Shown here: piece after piece, positions 33,036 through 42,370 of the stretch
How the letters are laid out: each line of letters starts with the position of its first letter
How positions within the stretch are numbered: the first letter of the stretch is position 1
Source of the DNA: Hydrotalea sp.
Lineage (GTDB): Bacteria; Bacteroidota; Bacteroidia; Chitinophagales; Chitinophagaceae
Assembly (NCBI GenBank): GCA_022402565.1
Contig: JAKRSC010000028.1
Location: 186,001 to 250,000 of the forward strand
Length of the DNA stretch: 64,000 nucleotides
Reading direction: 5' to 3'
Made by a program: the position numbers and the translations under genes
Notes under the pieces: model-generated
Told to the model about the DNA's origin: nothing
The model's database searches: none
The model's input: only the letters and a program-made list of their open reading frames with translations

Positions 33036-36008
33036 TTACTCAATAAGTAGTGCTTCATAAATCAAGTCTTGGATTCTACCACGAACTTGTAATGAAGAAA
33101 TTTTATTGTTGTTACGAGTTGGGTGTACACGGTTTGAAAGAAAAACGTACACTAAATCATATGCAGGATCTACCCAAACACATGTTCCAGTAAATCCTGT
33201 ATGTCCAAATGTTTGCAGACTCACATTTTTAGCAGGATAAGGATTGTTTCTATGAGCATTATCTTTTTCTGGTTTATCAAATCCCAGTCCTCTTCTACTT
33301 ACATTGCTTCCATATTTCGTGAAAAGCTGAATAGTAGAAGGCTGCAGAATTTGCATTTCTCCCCACTTACCACCTTGTAAAAGCATTTGATACAATTTAG
33401 CAAGATCGTAAGCGTTGCTAAATAGCCCAGCATGTCCAGCAACTCCGCCAAATAAAGAGGCTCCTTCATCGTGCACGTAACCTCTTATTAGCTGTCCTCT
33501 AAAATGTGGTTCCATTTCAGTTGGTGCAATTTCTCTTTCACTCATAGTCTTAAGTGGATTGTATTGTGTACTCAGCATTTGTAGCGGACTATAGAATGTT
33601 TTATGTACATATTCATCTAAACTTAATCCACTTAATTGTTCAACAATTTTTCCTAAGAAAATAAAATCATTATCGCTGTATACGTATTTGCCATGTTCTG
33701 ATAGTGGGCTTTTTAAAATCCTATTTAGTAAACTATCCTGCCAATCGTTTCTTAGAAAGAGGTTTTTTGCAACAGGAGAAGAGAACTGATTATTCGATGT
33801 TGTTGAAAAATATTTAGGGAGTACTTTACCACTTGTTTTATCAATGAGCTCTTTATAGAAAGGAATGAATGGTGTAAGTCCTGCTTGATGTAATAGTATA
33901 TCGTCAATTCTTAATTTCTCTTTGTTTGTGCCACGTACCCAAGGCAAATAATCACCTAAAGTTGCAGATAGGCTTATTTTTCCTTCATCAACCATTTTCA
34001 TTACAGCCACAGTTGTAGCAGAGGTTTTGGTAACAGATGCCACATCAAAAACAGTATTTACATGAAGCTTTTCTGTTTTAGTACTATCCATAAATCCAAA
34101 CGCTTTACTATAGGCCACTTTGCCATTTCGTGCTACTAATACCACACAACCTGGAAATGCACCCTGATCAATGGCAGATAAAGCAATCGTTTCAATTTTT
34201 TCTAATACATCTGATTTGAGTCCAGTTCTTTCTGGTTGACTGTAAGGAAGTTTACCTGAGTAAACAATTCCAGATCCATACTTTAATCCATCACATACAG
34301 TAACAGGAAGTTTACCTACAGCAGATGTTTCACCTACCAATACATTAAACATGGCTAAATGAGCAGTCTCATCATCTTCATAAGCAGCCCATAAATTATC
34401 GGCAATACATGTATTATTAATTGCGTAGGGATTCCCAAAATAGATAGTAGACGTATTATTATCTTGTAATAGGTTTAACAACTGAATACTTCCTGCTGGT
34501 ATTCCAAAATTGTTAGCAGGTCTTCTACTATAATTATGAACACCAACGAGAATGACATCAAATTTTTCTTGTTGAATATTTTTTGCAAAAATTACTGCAC
34601 CGGCGCTATCATTTTTTTCTGAGCGAACAACAGAACGATTTAAATCGTCCATTAATTCTTTTCCGACTGCAGCTCTAGAACCAAAAGAATAAATTGTAGC
34701 ACCAAAATGTTCTCTTAATTTTTTTGCAATAGCAGTTTCAGCAGGAGCACCAATTTGTACGTATGCAATTTTCTGTTTTTTATTTAATGGAAATAGTTGC
34801 TGATTTACTTGGCGAAGCAAAGTGATAGATTGTGCAGCCAATTCTTTTTTTAGCACTACCGTTGATTGGTTTAAATCGGCAACCAAATTTGTTGTATCAA
34901 TTACTTGTTCTTTGTGTAAGCCTAAGTGATATTTTGCCAGCAAAATTTTATAAACACGACTATTAATTTCCTTCCAGCTTATTTTCCCATCTTTAATTGC
35001 TTCTCTTACTTTATTTATAGTTTCCTTTACATCACCCGGTAAGCATAACATATCATTTCCGGCAATGATTGCTTGAACGGCTGCTTCTCCTTGTGGATAA
35101 AACTTGGTCACGCCTTTCATTTCAAGCGCATCTGTTACAGCAATACCTTTAAAGCCTAATTCATTCTTCAATAGATCTGTTACATTCTTTCTAGATAAAG
35201 TAGTTGCTTGATTGGCTGTAGTATCAATTGCTGGAATATACAAGTGAGCACTCATGATACTACCAACGCCTTGTTGTATAAGTTCTCTAAATGGAAATAA
35301 TTCTAGTTCATCTAGCTGTGCTCTCGATTTATTAATAATTGGTAAGTCATAATGTGAATCTACTGCAACATCTCCATGGCCAGGAAAATGCTTAGCGCAT
35401 GCCATAACACCAACATCTTGCATGCCTTTCATGTATTTTGCACCGTAGAGTGCAACACGATATTTATCCTCACCAAAACTTCTATCGTTAATAACTGGAT
35501 TAAGTGGATTATTATTCACATCAATATCTGGTGCATAATTCACATGAATGCCTAATCGCTTGCATTGCTCACCAACGGCTCGGCCAAATCTATAAATAAG
35601 CGTTGCATCAGGAACGGCACCCATCATAAGTTGACGAGGATAATTAATTACAGAGTCTAAGCGCATTCCTAGTCCCCACTCACCATCTATGGCAATCATA
35701 ATGGGGGTTTTAGCAATTTGCTGATAGTAATTTGTAAGCAATGCTTGTCGTACTGGTCCACCCTGAAAAAAACACAGGCCGCCTACATTGTATTCCTGAA
35801 TAATTTTTGTAACCTGTGTAACATGGTCTTGTCCTAAGTTACTGTGCGCACGTATTACCAAAAGTTGTGCAATACGCTGGTCCTTTGAAAGCTTTCGATA
35901 TTGCTTTTTCACCCATTTACGAGCTGCAGGTGTTTCTTCAAAAAACTGTTGTGAAAAGGAAGTAGAAATAAATCCCACACATAGTAGGAAGGCAAGAAAT
36001 TGTTTCAT
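33036..36008 (-). CDS. GH3 beta-N-acetylhexosaminidase fused to a beta-lactamase-type serine hydrolase
   Basis: A 990-residue exported enzyme. After a signal peptide, a glycoside hydrolase 3 domain (about 35-370) shows the NagZ-type loop KHFPGHGDVAVDSHYDLP and the nucleophile Asp in IAVTDALEMKG. A GH3 C-terminal-like region follows (about 380-590). The C-terminal domain (about 610-985) is a class C/penicillin-binding-type serine hydrolase with SVTK (SxxK), YSDND (YxN-like) and HTGFTG (KTG-like) motifs. Combined action on peptidoglycan (glycan plus peptide or amide bonds) is an inference; this domain pairing recurs in Bacteroidota. Confidence 0.92.
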   Translation of the reverse strand: MKQFLAFLLCVGFISTSFSQQFFEETPAARKWVKKQYRKLSKDQRIAQLLVIRAHSNLGQDHVTQVTKIIQEYNVGGLCFFQGGPVRQALLTNYYQQIAKTPIMIAIDGEWGLGMRLDSVINYPRQLMMGAVPDATLIYRFGRAVGEQCKRLGIHVNYAPDIDVNNNPLNPVINDRSFGEDKYRVALYGAKYMKGMQDVGVMACAKHFPGHGDVAVDSHYDLPIINKSRAQLDELELFPFRELIQQGVGSIMSAHLYIPAIDTTANQATTLSRKNVTDLLKNELGFKGIAVTDALEMKGVTKFYPQGEAAVQAIIAGNDMLCLPGDVKETINKVREAIKDGKISWKEINSRVYKILLAKYHLGLHKEQVIDTTNLVADLNQSTVVLKKELAAQSITLLRQVNQQLFPLNKKQKIAYVQIGAPAETAIAKKLREHFGATIYSFGSRAAVGKELMDDLNRSVVRSEKNDSAGAVIFAKNIQQEKFDVILVGVHNYSRRPANNFGIPAGSIQLLNLLQDNNTSTIYFGNPYAINNTCIADNLWAAYEDDETAHLAMFNVLVGETSAVGKLPVTVCDGLKYGSGIVYSGKLPYSQPERTGLKSDVLEKIETIALSAIDQGAFPGCVVLVARNGKVAYSKAFGFMDSTKTEKLHVNTVFDVASVTKTSATTVAVMKMVDEGKISLSATLGDYLPWVRGTNKEKLRIDDILLHQAGLTPFIPFYKELIDKTSGKVLPKYFSTTSNNQFSSPVAKNLFLRNDWQDSLLNRILKSPLSEHGKYVYSDNDFIFLGKIVEQLSGLSLDEYVHKTFYSPLQMLSTQYNPLKTMSEREIAPTEMEPHFRGQLIRGYVHDEGASLFGGVAGHAGLFSNAYDLAKLYQMLLQGGKWGEMQILQPSTIQLFTKYGSNVSRRGLGFDKPEKDNAHRNNPYPAKNVSLQTFGHTGFTGTCVWVDPAYDLVYVFLSNRVHPTRNNNKISSLQVRGRIQDLIYEALLIE

Positions 36009-36027
36009 AGCGACTAAGGTAAAAAAT

Positions 36028-36058
36028 AAAACCGGTTCATTATTAGAACCGGTTTCGA
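36028..36058 (-). terminator. Rho-independent terminator of the DUF5606 gene
   Basis: Inverted repeat AAACCGGTTC / GAACCGGTTT with a 7-nt loop; on the minus strand it is followed by a T-rich run. It lies between the DUF5606 gene and the downstream GH3 fusion gene. Confidence 0.75.
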
Positions 36059-36081
36059 TAAAAAAGTTATTTATTGGTGAA

Positions 36082-36486
36082 TTATTCTGCCTCTTCTTCG
36101 TCTTGAGTCAACATCAACTCCACTTCATTGGCTGTTAAAATTCTAAACCACTTCACCATTTTTTTCATATCACTTGCATACACGCGATCAAAATCGAGGT
36201 TAGGAAATACTTCTCGGAAGTACGCACTTACTTCATTTGCATTTTTTTCATTTGGCAAATCTTTACCCGCTCCTTTCATTGCTTGAAATACTTCAACCAA
36301 ATTTACGTTTTCACGAATAGTATACACTTCAATACTTTCAAGGTGTGAAAACTGATGACTTCTATTACTGGCAAACTTAGTAGTACCATCTTCTAAAGAT
36401 TTAACCAATGCACCATCATGTTTGCTGCTTACTAATTCAAACAAACCCGGCATTCCAGTAACTGCAATCAACTTGCTATATTCCAT
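36082..36486 (-). CDS. DUF5606 family protein
   Basis: A 134-residue soluble protein matching DUF5606, a Bacteroidota family. It opens MEYSKLIAVTGMPGLFELVS and has the conserved LESIEVYTIRENVNLVEVF segment in the middle and an acidic C-terminus. The fold is thought to include an SH3-like or small beta barrel, but no function is established. It is divergent from the DEAD-box helicase gene, with 109 bp between. Confidence 0.88.
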   Translation of the reverse strand: MEYSKLIAVTGMPGLFELVSSKHDGALVKSLEDGTTKFASNRSHQFSHLESIEVYTIRENVNLVEVFQAMKGAGKDLPNEKNANEVSAYFREVFPNLDFDRVYASDMKKMVKWFRILTANEVELMLTQDEEEAE

Positions 36487-36595
36487 ATTATCCTATTTAT
36501 TTGGGCGTGCAAGATAGGCGGATGCGCTGAATTCTGAAAGTAAAAACATGAAACTGACCTGATTTGCTTAATTTCGGTAAAATTTTTATACTGTT

Positions 36596-37813
36596 TTGCG
36601 ATTTTCTGACTTTGGTTTTCACGATTCTTTATTAGAAGGTATTTCTTTTTCGGGCTACGAAAACGCCACTCCAGTTCAGGAGCAGGTCATTCCACTTGTT
36701 TTACAAGGAAAAGATGTTATTGCTTCAGCTCAAACTGGCACAGGTAAAACTGCAGCATTTCTGTTGCCTTTGCTTCATCAGCTATTAGAAAAAAAGCATG
36801 AGGGCAAAGTGGGCGCTCTGATTATTGTGCCTACTCGTGAGTTGGCAATTCAAATTGCGCAACATATTGAGGGTCTCTCTTATTTCATTGAAATAAGTTC
36901 TATTGCTATATATGGGGGTAACGACGGACAAAATTTTGTTGCAGAAAAAAAGGCCTTACAAATGGGTGCAGATATCATTGTTTGCACTCCTGGCAGAATG
37001 TTGGCACATTTAAAAATGGGTTATGTTGATTTTTCTGGAGTTCAATTTTTAGTTTTAGATGAAGCCGATAGGATGTTGGATATGGGTTTTCAAGATGATA
37101 TTCAATTTATTATTGCACATATACCCAAAAAATGTCAACGTTTGTTGTTTTCGGCCACTATGCCTGAAAAAATTAGACGCTTAGCAAGAGAAATTTTATT
37201 TGAACCTCAAGAAATCAATATTGCAATTTCTAAGCCGCCAGAAAAAATTGTACAGCAAGCCTATATAGTTTATCAAACTCAAAAACTAGACTTAGTTCGC
37301 CACTTATTACAAATTCATAAATATCAGAGTGCTCTTGTTTTTTGTAGTAGTAAACAAAGTGTAAAAGACTTATATCGTTCTTTACAAAAAGTTGGAATGA
37401 AGGTTGCACCCATGCATAGCGATTTAGAGCAGCAAGAGCGTGAACAAGTTTTGCAGGGTTTTGCAAGCGGAAGAATTCCTGTTTTAATTGCTACTGATAT
37501 TGTTTCACGAGGAATTGATATTGACACCATTGATCTTGTTATTAACTATGATGTGCCGCAAGATGGAGAAGATTATGTGCATAGAATTGGCAGAACTGCA
37601 CGTGCTGAATCAGATGGAATTGCAATTACTCTGGTTGGAGAAACAGAGCAACAAAAGTTTGGCAGCATAGAGCGACTCATAGAAAAAGAAGTACTTAAAA
37701 TGCAATTACCAGAAGGCTTTGGTGAAACACCTGAATATAAACCAGCTCGACAAAAACATTCTTCACCTCGCGGCAAAGGTGGCAGAGGTGGATATTATCC
37801 AAAAAGACGCTAA
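36596..37813 (+). CDS. DEAD-box RNA helicase (RhlE-like), TTG start
   Basis: ATP-dependent RNA helicase. The 405-residue protein shows the motifs in order: the aromatic/Q motif FSDFGFHDSLL...TPVQ, motif I AQTGTGKTAAF, Ia PTRELAIQ, II VLDEADRMLDMGF, III SATMP, and in the second RecA lobe VFCSSK, ATDIVSRGIDI and HRIGRTARAE. A short basic Gly-rich tail follows. The frame begins with TTG at 36596; no ATG exists before the Q motif, so TTG is required. Its stop overlaps the convergent DsbA-family gene by 4 bp. Confidence 0.93.
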   Translation: MRFSDFGFHDSLLEGISFSGYENATPVQEQVIPLVLQGKDVIASAQTGTGKTAAFLLPLLHQLLEKKHEGKVGALIIVPTRELAIQIAQHIEGLSYFIEISSIAIYGGNDGQNFVAEKKALQMGADIIVCTPGRMLAHLKMGYVDFSGVQFLVLDEADRMLDMGFQDDIQFIIAHIPKKCQRLLFSATMPEKIRRLAREILFEPQEINIAISKPPEKIVQQAYIVYQTQKLDLVRHLLQIHKYQSALVFCSSKQSVKDLYRSLQKVGMKVAPMHSDLEQQEREQVLQGFASGRIPVLIATDIVSRGIDIDTIDLVINYDVPQDGEDYVHRIGRTARAESDGIAITLVGETEQQKFGSIERLIEKEVLKMQLPEGFGETPEYKPARQKHSSPRGKGGRGGYYPKRR

Positions 37814-38472
37814 ACGTTTGGTAAGTGTCCGCTTTCTTTTAAAATTTTTTGAATTCTTTCATGCACATCTGCATAGGAAGTATATCCTCTAGCTACTAAG
37901 AAAAACTTAGATTCGGCAGTTTGTAATACCAAATAAGGGTATCCTGTGGCTTGTAATTGCTTACACAACGCAAACTCTTCATGCGCTTTATCGCGATAAG
38001 TTTCTTGTTTTAATTTATCATAAAATAGATTGGCATCTATCTCATATTTTTCCAACAAATGACGATAAGCTTCAGGATCTGTTAAATCTCTTCCTTCTCC
38101 ATATAATCCAAACTGTATATCAGACGCAAATGCTACTTGCTGCTCAGGGTATAACTCTTTAAAAATGGAAAGTGCTATGGCAGGCATTTCGGAATGAGGA
38201 TACCAATCGCTTAAATCTGGATTTTCAATATGCCAGAGGTAGTCTCTTCCAAATTTCACCCCAGTATATTCTTCTACTGTTGGATATGCTTCTTTAATAT
38301 AAGTTGCCATTACGGAAATTGGCGTTGGCTGTTCAGGCAATACCATGCCCCCACTCAATACTTCAATATGCATGAAAGGTTGATAACGAGCAGCCACTTG
38401 CTTCATGACTGCACTAAATCCATAACACCAGCCGCAGTATGCGTCGTAACAGTAGTAGAGGGTAGGTTTCAT
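37810..38472 (-). CDS. DsbA-family thioredoxin-fold protein
   Basis: A 220-residue thioredoxin-fold protein with a C-G-W-C redox motif (CYDAYCGWCYG, about residues 8-18), a central helical insert, and a C-terminal GYPYLVLQTAESKFFLVARG segment containing the cis-Pro position. There is no signal peptide, so it is probably cytoplasmic, like the FrnE/HCCA-isomerase branch of the DsbA family. Substrate unknown. It overlaps the helicase gene by 4 bp and is divergent from the aminotransferase gene. Confidence 0.86.
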   Translation of the reverse strand: MKPTLYYCYDAYCGWCYGFSAVMKQVAARYQPFMHIEVLSGGMVLPEQPTPISVMATYIKEAYPTVEEYTGVKFGRDYLWHIENPDLSDWYPHSEMPAIALSIFKELYPEQQVAFASDIQFGLYGEGRDLTDPEAYRHLLEKYEIDANLFYDKLKQETYRDKAHEEFALCKQLQATGYPYLVLQTAESKFFLVARGYTSYADVHERIQKILKESGHLPNV

Positions 38473-38535
38473 GGTTCAAAGGTAATTCAAGCCTTATTTA
38501 AGGTGCACAAAACTTTATCACCCCAATGAAATAGC

Positions 38536-38543
38536 TACCTTTG
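38536..38543 (+). promoter_or_regulatory. Putative -7 promoter element of the DegT aminotransferase gene
   Basis: TACCTTTG fits TAnnTTTG and lies 18 bp before the ATG at 38562; a TTTA (38514-38517), 18 bp further upstream, could be a weak -33 element. Confidence 0.45.
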
Positions 38544-38561
38544 CGCACTAAAATCAAGGAT

Positions 38562-39758
38562 ATGCCCGGTTTTGAATTGTTTGGCGCCGAAGAGCGCAAA
38601 GAAGTGAATGATGTGTTAGAAACAGGAATTCTTATGAGGTATGGGTTTGATGGTCCAAGAAAAGGTATTTGGAAAGCCAAAGAACTTGAACATGCCATTA
38701 CAGAAAGATTTGGTTGTAAGCATGCACATTTAACCAGCAGTGGAACGGCAGCTTTAACTACTGCCATGTCGGCTTTGGGTATTGGTATGGGCGATGAGGT
38801 TATTATGCCATCTTTCACTTTTGTGGCAAGCTTTGAAGCTGTTTTAAGTGTTGGGGCAATTCCAGTTTTAGTAGATATTGATGATACGTTAACCTTGGAT
38901 CCAGCTGCTGTTGAAGCCGCTATAACACCCAAAACTAAATGCGTAATGCCTGTTCACATGTGTGGAAGTATGGCTGATTTAGGTGCATTGTTGAATATTT
39001 GTAATAAGCATAGCTTAATATTACTAGAAGATGCTTGTCAGAGTATTGGTGGAACTTATGAGGGAAAGCATTTGGGAACGATTGGACATGCAGGTACTTT
39101 TAGTTTCGATTTTGTTAAAATGATTACTTGTGGCGAAGGTGGTGTTGTTATGACCAATGATATTGATGTACACACCAAATGCGATGGGTATACTGATCAT
39201 GGTCATGACCACTTAGGGGTTGATAGGGGAGCCGATTTGCATCCATTTATTGGTTACAATTTTAGAATCAGCGAATTACATGCTGCGGTTGGCTTAGCTC
39301 AAATTCGTAAGTTAGATCAGTTCTTGGTTATGCAAAGAAAAAACAATCAGTTACTTAGATCACATCTTGAGCAGATTCCTGAAATAAGTTTCCGCCGTGT
39401 TCCAGATCCAGCAGGCGATAGCGGTAGTTTCTTAAGTTGGTTTTTACCTACAGAAGCGCAAACAAAAGCAGTTGTAGATGCCATGAAAGCCCAAGGTGTA
39501 TTAGCTGGCAATTTTTACTGGTACGATAACAACTGGCATTATATACGTAAGTGGCAACACCTACAAAATGCAACTACCCTTCAGCCAATTGGAGAAGCCC
39601 AACGAACTGCATTGCTTTCTTTAGCTCAGCAAGATTTTTCAAAAAGCGATGGAATTATGTCGAGATGTGTTAGTACAGCCATTAGTTTGGTTTGGACTGA
39701 GGAGCAAATACACGCTAAAGGCGAACAAATGAAGGCCATTATTCGTTCTGTTATATAA
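38562..39758 (+). CDS. DegT/DnrJ/EryC1/StrS-family PLP-dependent aminotransferase
   Basis: Sugar- or amino-metabolite aminotransferase using pyridoxal phosphate. The 398-residue protein has the family's NLTSSGTAALT-like cofactor segment (HLTSSGTAALTTAM), the EDACQSIGGTYEGKHLG region with the PLP-binding Asp, and the catalytic Lys in FDFVKMITCGEGG, then the GYNFRISELHAAVGLAQ dimer motif. The frame is open to 38541, but that TTG lies in the promoter-like element, so the ATG at 38562 is used. Only 12 bp separate it from the DUF3050 gene, suggesting a shared pathway; the substrate is unknown. Confidence 0.92.
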   Translation: MPGFELFGAEERKEVNDVLETGILMRYGFDGPRKGIWKAKELEHAITERFGCKHAHLTSSGTAALTTAMSALGIGMGDEVIMPSFTFVASFEAVLSVGAIPVLVDIDDTLTLDPAAVEAAITPKTKCVMPVHMCGSMADLGALLNICNKHSLILLEDACQSIGGTYEGKHLGTIGHAGTFSFDFVKMITCGEGGVVMTNDIDVHTKCDGYTDHGHDHLGVDRGADLHPFIGYNFRISELHAAVGLAQIRKLDQFLVMQRKNNQLLRSHLEQIPEISFRRVPDPAGDSGSFLSWFLPTEAQTKAVVDAMKAQGVLAGNFYWYDNNWHYIRKWQHLQNATTLQPIGEAQRTALLSLAQQDFSKSDGIMSRCVSTAISLVWTEEQIHAKGEQMKAIIRSVI

Positions 39759-39770
39759 AGTTTTCCTGAG

Positions 39771-40565
39771 ATGAATAAACATGTTGAACAACTCAAAAGT
39801 CAAATAGAACCACTACGTCAGCAAATTATTGCGCATCCCTTATACGCGCAAATCAACGATGTAGGAAGCTTACGGATTTTTATGCAATACCATGTATTTG
39901 CTGTGTGGGATTTTATGTCGCTGTTAAAATCGTTACAAAATGAATTAACCTGCACTTCAATTCCTTGGATGCCAGTGGGAAATGCAGATACTCGATTCTT
40001 AATCAACGAAATTGTTGTTGGAGAGGAATCAGATGTAGATCAACATGGAAATAGACTGAGTCATTTTGAACTGTATTTACAAGCAATGCAGCAGGCTGGC
40101 GCAGCAACTGATCATTTACAGTCATTTTTAGATACAATTCATTCCGGGAAAGATGTGTTGGAAGCTATTAATTCTGTTCAACTTTCTCCAGCTATTAAGT
40201 CATTTCTTCAGTTTACTTTCTCTACTATTGCTGCAAGAAAGTCGCATGTTTTAGCTGCTGTATTCACTTTTGGAAGAGAAGATTTAATACCTGGCATGTT
40301 CCATAGCATAATTGAGGATATGGATCAACAAATGCCTGGTACTATTGATACATTTAGGTATTACTTAGAGCGTCATATTGAAGTAGACGGTGATCATCAT
40401 AGTCATTTAGCGCTGGCAATGACTGAGCAGCTTTGTGGCAATGATGAACAGAAATGGAAAGAAGCAACTCAAGCGGCCGTTCATGCACTTCAATCTAGAA
40501 TCCGTTTGTGGGATGGAGCAGTGGCAGATATAGTAGCTATGAAAAGTAAAAATGTTCCAGCCTAA
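39771..40565 (+). CDS. DUF3050 family (haem-oxygenase-like fold) protein
   Basis: A 264-residue, mostly helical protein matching DUF3050. Recognisable segments are [20 protein letters not shown] (about 35-54), the acidic/His motif [23 protein letters not shown], and [20 protein letters not shown] near the C-terminus. The conserved Glu and His residues resemble diiron haem-oxygenase-like enzymes, but activity is not established. It follows the aminotransferase closely, and its stop overlaps a convergent small gene by 4 bp. Confidence 0.88.
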   Translation: MNKHVEQLKSQIEPLRQQIIAHPLYAQINDVGSLRIFMQYHVFAVWDFMSLLKSLQNELTCTSIPWMPVGNADTRFLINEIVVGEESDVDQHGNRLSHFELYLQAMQQAGAATDHLQSFLDTIHSGKDVLEAINSVQLSPAIKSFLQFTFSTIAARKSHVLAAVFTFGREDLIPGMFHSIIEDMDQQMPGTIDTFRYYLERHIEVDGDHHSHLALAMTEQLCGNDEQKWKEATQAAVHALQSRIRLWDGAVADIVAMKSKNVPA

Positions 40566-40816
40566 AATTTTTTGCCCTCCAATTTATTCGTGTATTCAAG
40601 TGTCCCAAGTCTAAAACGAAGGGGCACTTTAGTTACTTTTTCAACTTTTAACTCTTTTTTGCAAAAAAATCCAAGCGATCTTGTATATGTATCTGCGGGT
40701 AATCTAAATGGAATATGTTTCGCAGAATCTTGTATCTGCGATGATTTTGGGGGTGTCCACTGTGCTGTACAATATTGAACAACTAATAATGTAAGTATCA
40801 ATACTACGAACTTCAT
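40562..40816 (-). CDS. Small secreted protein of unknown function
   Basis: An 84-residue protein with a signal peptide ([18 protein letters not shown], cleavage near residue 18) and a short basic mature part containing two Cys residues in total. No family is recognised. It converges on DUF3050 with a 4-bp overlap and is divergent from rpoN by 63 bp. Coding status rests on the clean signal peptide and sensible position. Confidence 0.5.
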   Translation of the reverse strand: MKFVVLILTLLVVQYCTAQWTPPKSSQIQDSAKHIPFRLPADTYTRSLGFFCKKELKVEKVTKVPLRFRLGTLEYTNKLEGKKF

Positions 40817-40879
40817 TTCACTAGCATCTTATTGTGTAAATTTACGCCAAATCGAATGAATAAGCATTTTTGTTGAAGC

Positions 40880-42361
40880 ATGGCACTAGGACAATCATTA
40901 CAGCAGAAACTACTTCAAAAACTCTCACCGCAGCAAATTCAGCTGATGAAATTGCTGCAAATACCTACCGCCAATTTGGAAGAAAGGATTCAGGAGGAGT
41001 TAGAGGAAAATCCTGCATTAGAGATGTTAGATGAACACGACGGTGCAGCAAATGAGTTGAAAGATGAATTTGAGTCGGATGATCAGGAAGAGTTTGAAAG
41101 AGATGGGAGCGAAGACGATTATGACCAGGTAGACATTAGTGAATATGTTACTGATTCTGATGATGATGTTGCTGATTATAAGACACGTGATGAAAACTAT
41201 CCAGAAATGGGAGAGGACAAATCGGTTCCCATTCGTATGGAAGTGAGTTTTAATGAGTTGTTGGTGCAGCAATTAGGCATGCTTCAATTAAATGAGCATC
41301 AATATAAAGTGGCGGAACAAATTGTAGGGAGTATAGATGATGATGGTTATTTAAGAAGAGAAGTGGCAAGTATTACAGACGATTTAGCATTTAGACAAAA
41401 TATTCAAACCACCGATGAAGAAGTTGCTGACCTAATTAAACTCATCCAGCAATTTGATCCACCCGGAATTTGTGCAAGGAATTTGCAAGAGTGTTTGTTG
41501 ATACAGTTAAAGCGAAAAGAACCCGATGAGCCTGTACTCTTAGCTATTAAAGTACTTGAAAAGTATTTTGATGAGTTTACAAAAAAGCATTACGAGAAAA
41601 TTCAGCGAAGCTTACAAATTGATGATGATCAGCTTAGAGAAATTATTCAGCAGATAATTAAACTAAATCCCAAGCCAGGCGGACAAATAGGTGAAGGTAC
41701 TCGTGCCGATCAATACATTGTTCCGGATTTCTTTGTGATCAATAACAATGGAAAACTTGAACTTACTTTAAATGCAAGGAATGCACCTGACTTACGAATT
41801 AGCGAGGGCTATAAAGAAATGTTGAAGAGTTATGATGTAGCCGCCAAAAAAGATAAGCGACAAAAAGAGGCGGTTATTTTCATCAAGCAAAAAATTGATT
41901 CAGCAAAATGGTTCATTGATATGATCAAGCAACGACAAGAAACGTTGCTCAATACTATGGGTGCTATTTTAGAACATCAAGAAAACTTCTTCTTGAGTGG
42001 TGATGAAACGCGCCTTCGCCCTATGATTCTGAAAGATATAGCCGAGAAAACAGGTTTAGATATTTCAACAGTAAGTAGGGTTGCAAATAGCAAGTTTGTC
42101 CAAACTGAGTTTGGAACTTACAGACTCAAATTTTTCTTTAGTGAAAGTTTAACTACTGAAAGTGGTGAAGAAGTTAGCACCAGAGAAGTTAAAAAAATTC
42201 TTAGTGATGTAATTGATGCAGAAGATAAACGTAAACCTTTGAGCGATGAAATATTGACAGATATGCTCAATGAAAAGGGATATAATATTGCCAGGAGAAC
42301 AGTTGCTAAATATAGAGAGCAGCTAAATATCCCGGTAGCAAGATTGCGAAAAGAAATATAA
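40880..42361 (+). CDS. rpoN: RNA polymerase sigma-54 factor RpoN
   Basis: Alternative sigma factor requiring AAA+ activators. The 493-residue protein has the Gln/Leu-rich activator-interacting N-terminus (LSPQQIQLMKLLQIPTANLE), an acidic linker (about 50-110), the core-binding region (VAEQIVGSIDDDGYLRREV, FDPPGICARNLQECLL), the HTH region (SRVANSKFVQTEFGTYRLKF) and the C-terminal RpoN box ARRTVAKYRE. No activator gene lies in the window; the NarL regulator at 27 kb is not an AAA+ protein. Confidence 0.97.
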   Translation: MALGQSLQQKLLQKLSPQQIQLMKLLQIPTANLEERIQEELEENPALEMLDEHDGAANELKDEFESDDQEEFERDGSEDDYDQVDISEYVTDSDDDVADYKTRDENYPEMGEDKSVPIRMEVSFNELLVQQLGMLQLNEHQYKVAEQIVGSIDDDGYLRREVASITDDLAFRQNIQTTDEEVADLIKLIQQFDPPGICARNLQECLLIQLKRKEPDEPVLLAIKVLEKYFDEFTKKHYEKIQRSLQIDDDQLREIIQQIIKLNPKPGGQIGEGTRADQYIVPDFFVINNNGKLELTLNARNAPDLRISEGYKEMLKSYDVAAKKDKRQKEAVIFIKQKIDSAKWFIDMIKQRQETLLNTMGAILEHQENFFLSGDETRLRPMILKDIAEKTGLDISTVSRVANSKFVQTEFGTYRLKFFFSESLTTESGEEVSTREVKKILSDVIDAEDKRKPLSDEILTDMLNEKGYNIARRTVAKYREQLNIPVARLRKEI

Positions 42362-42370
42362 TGTAAGCAT

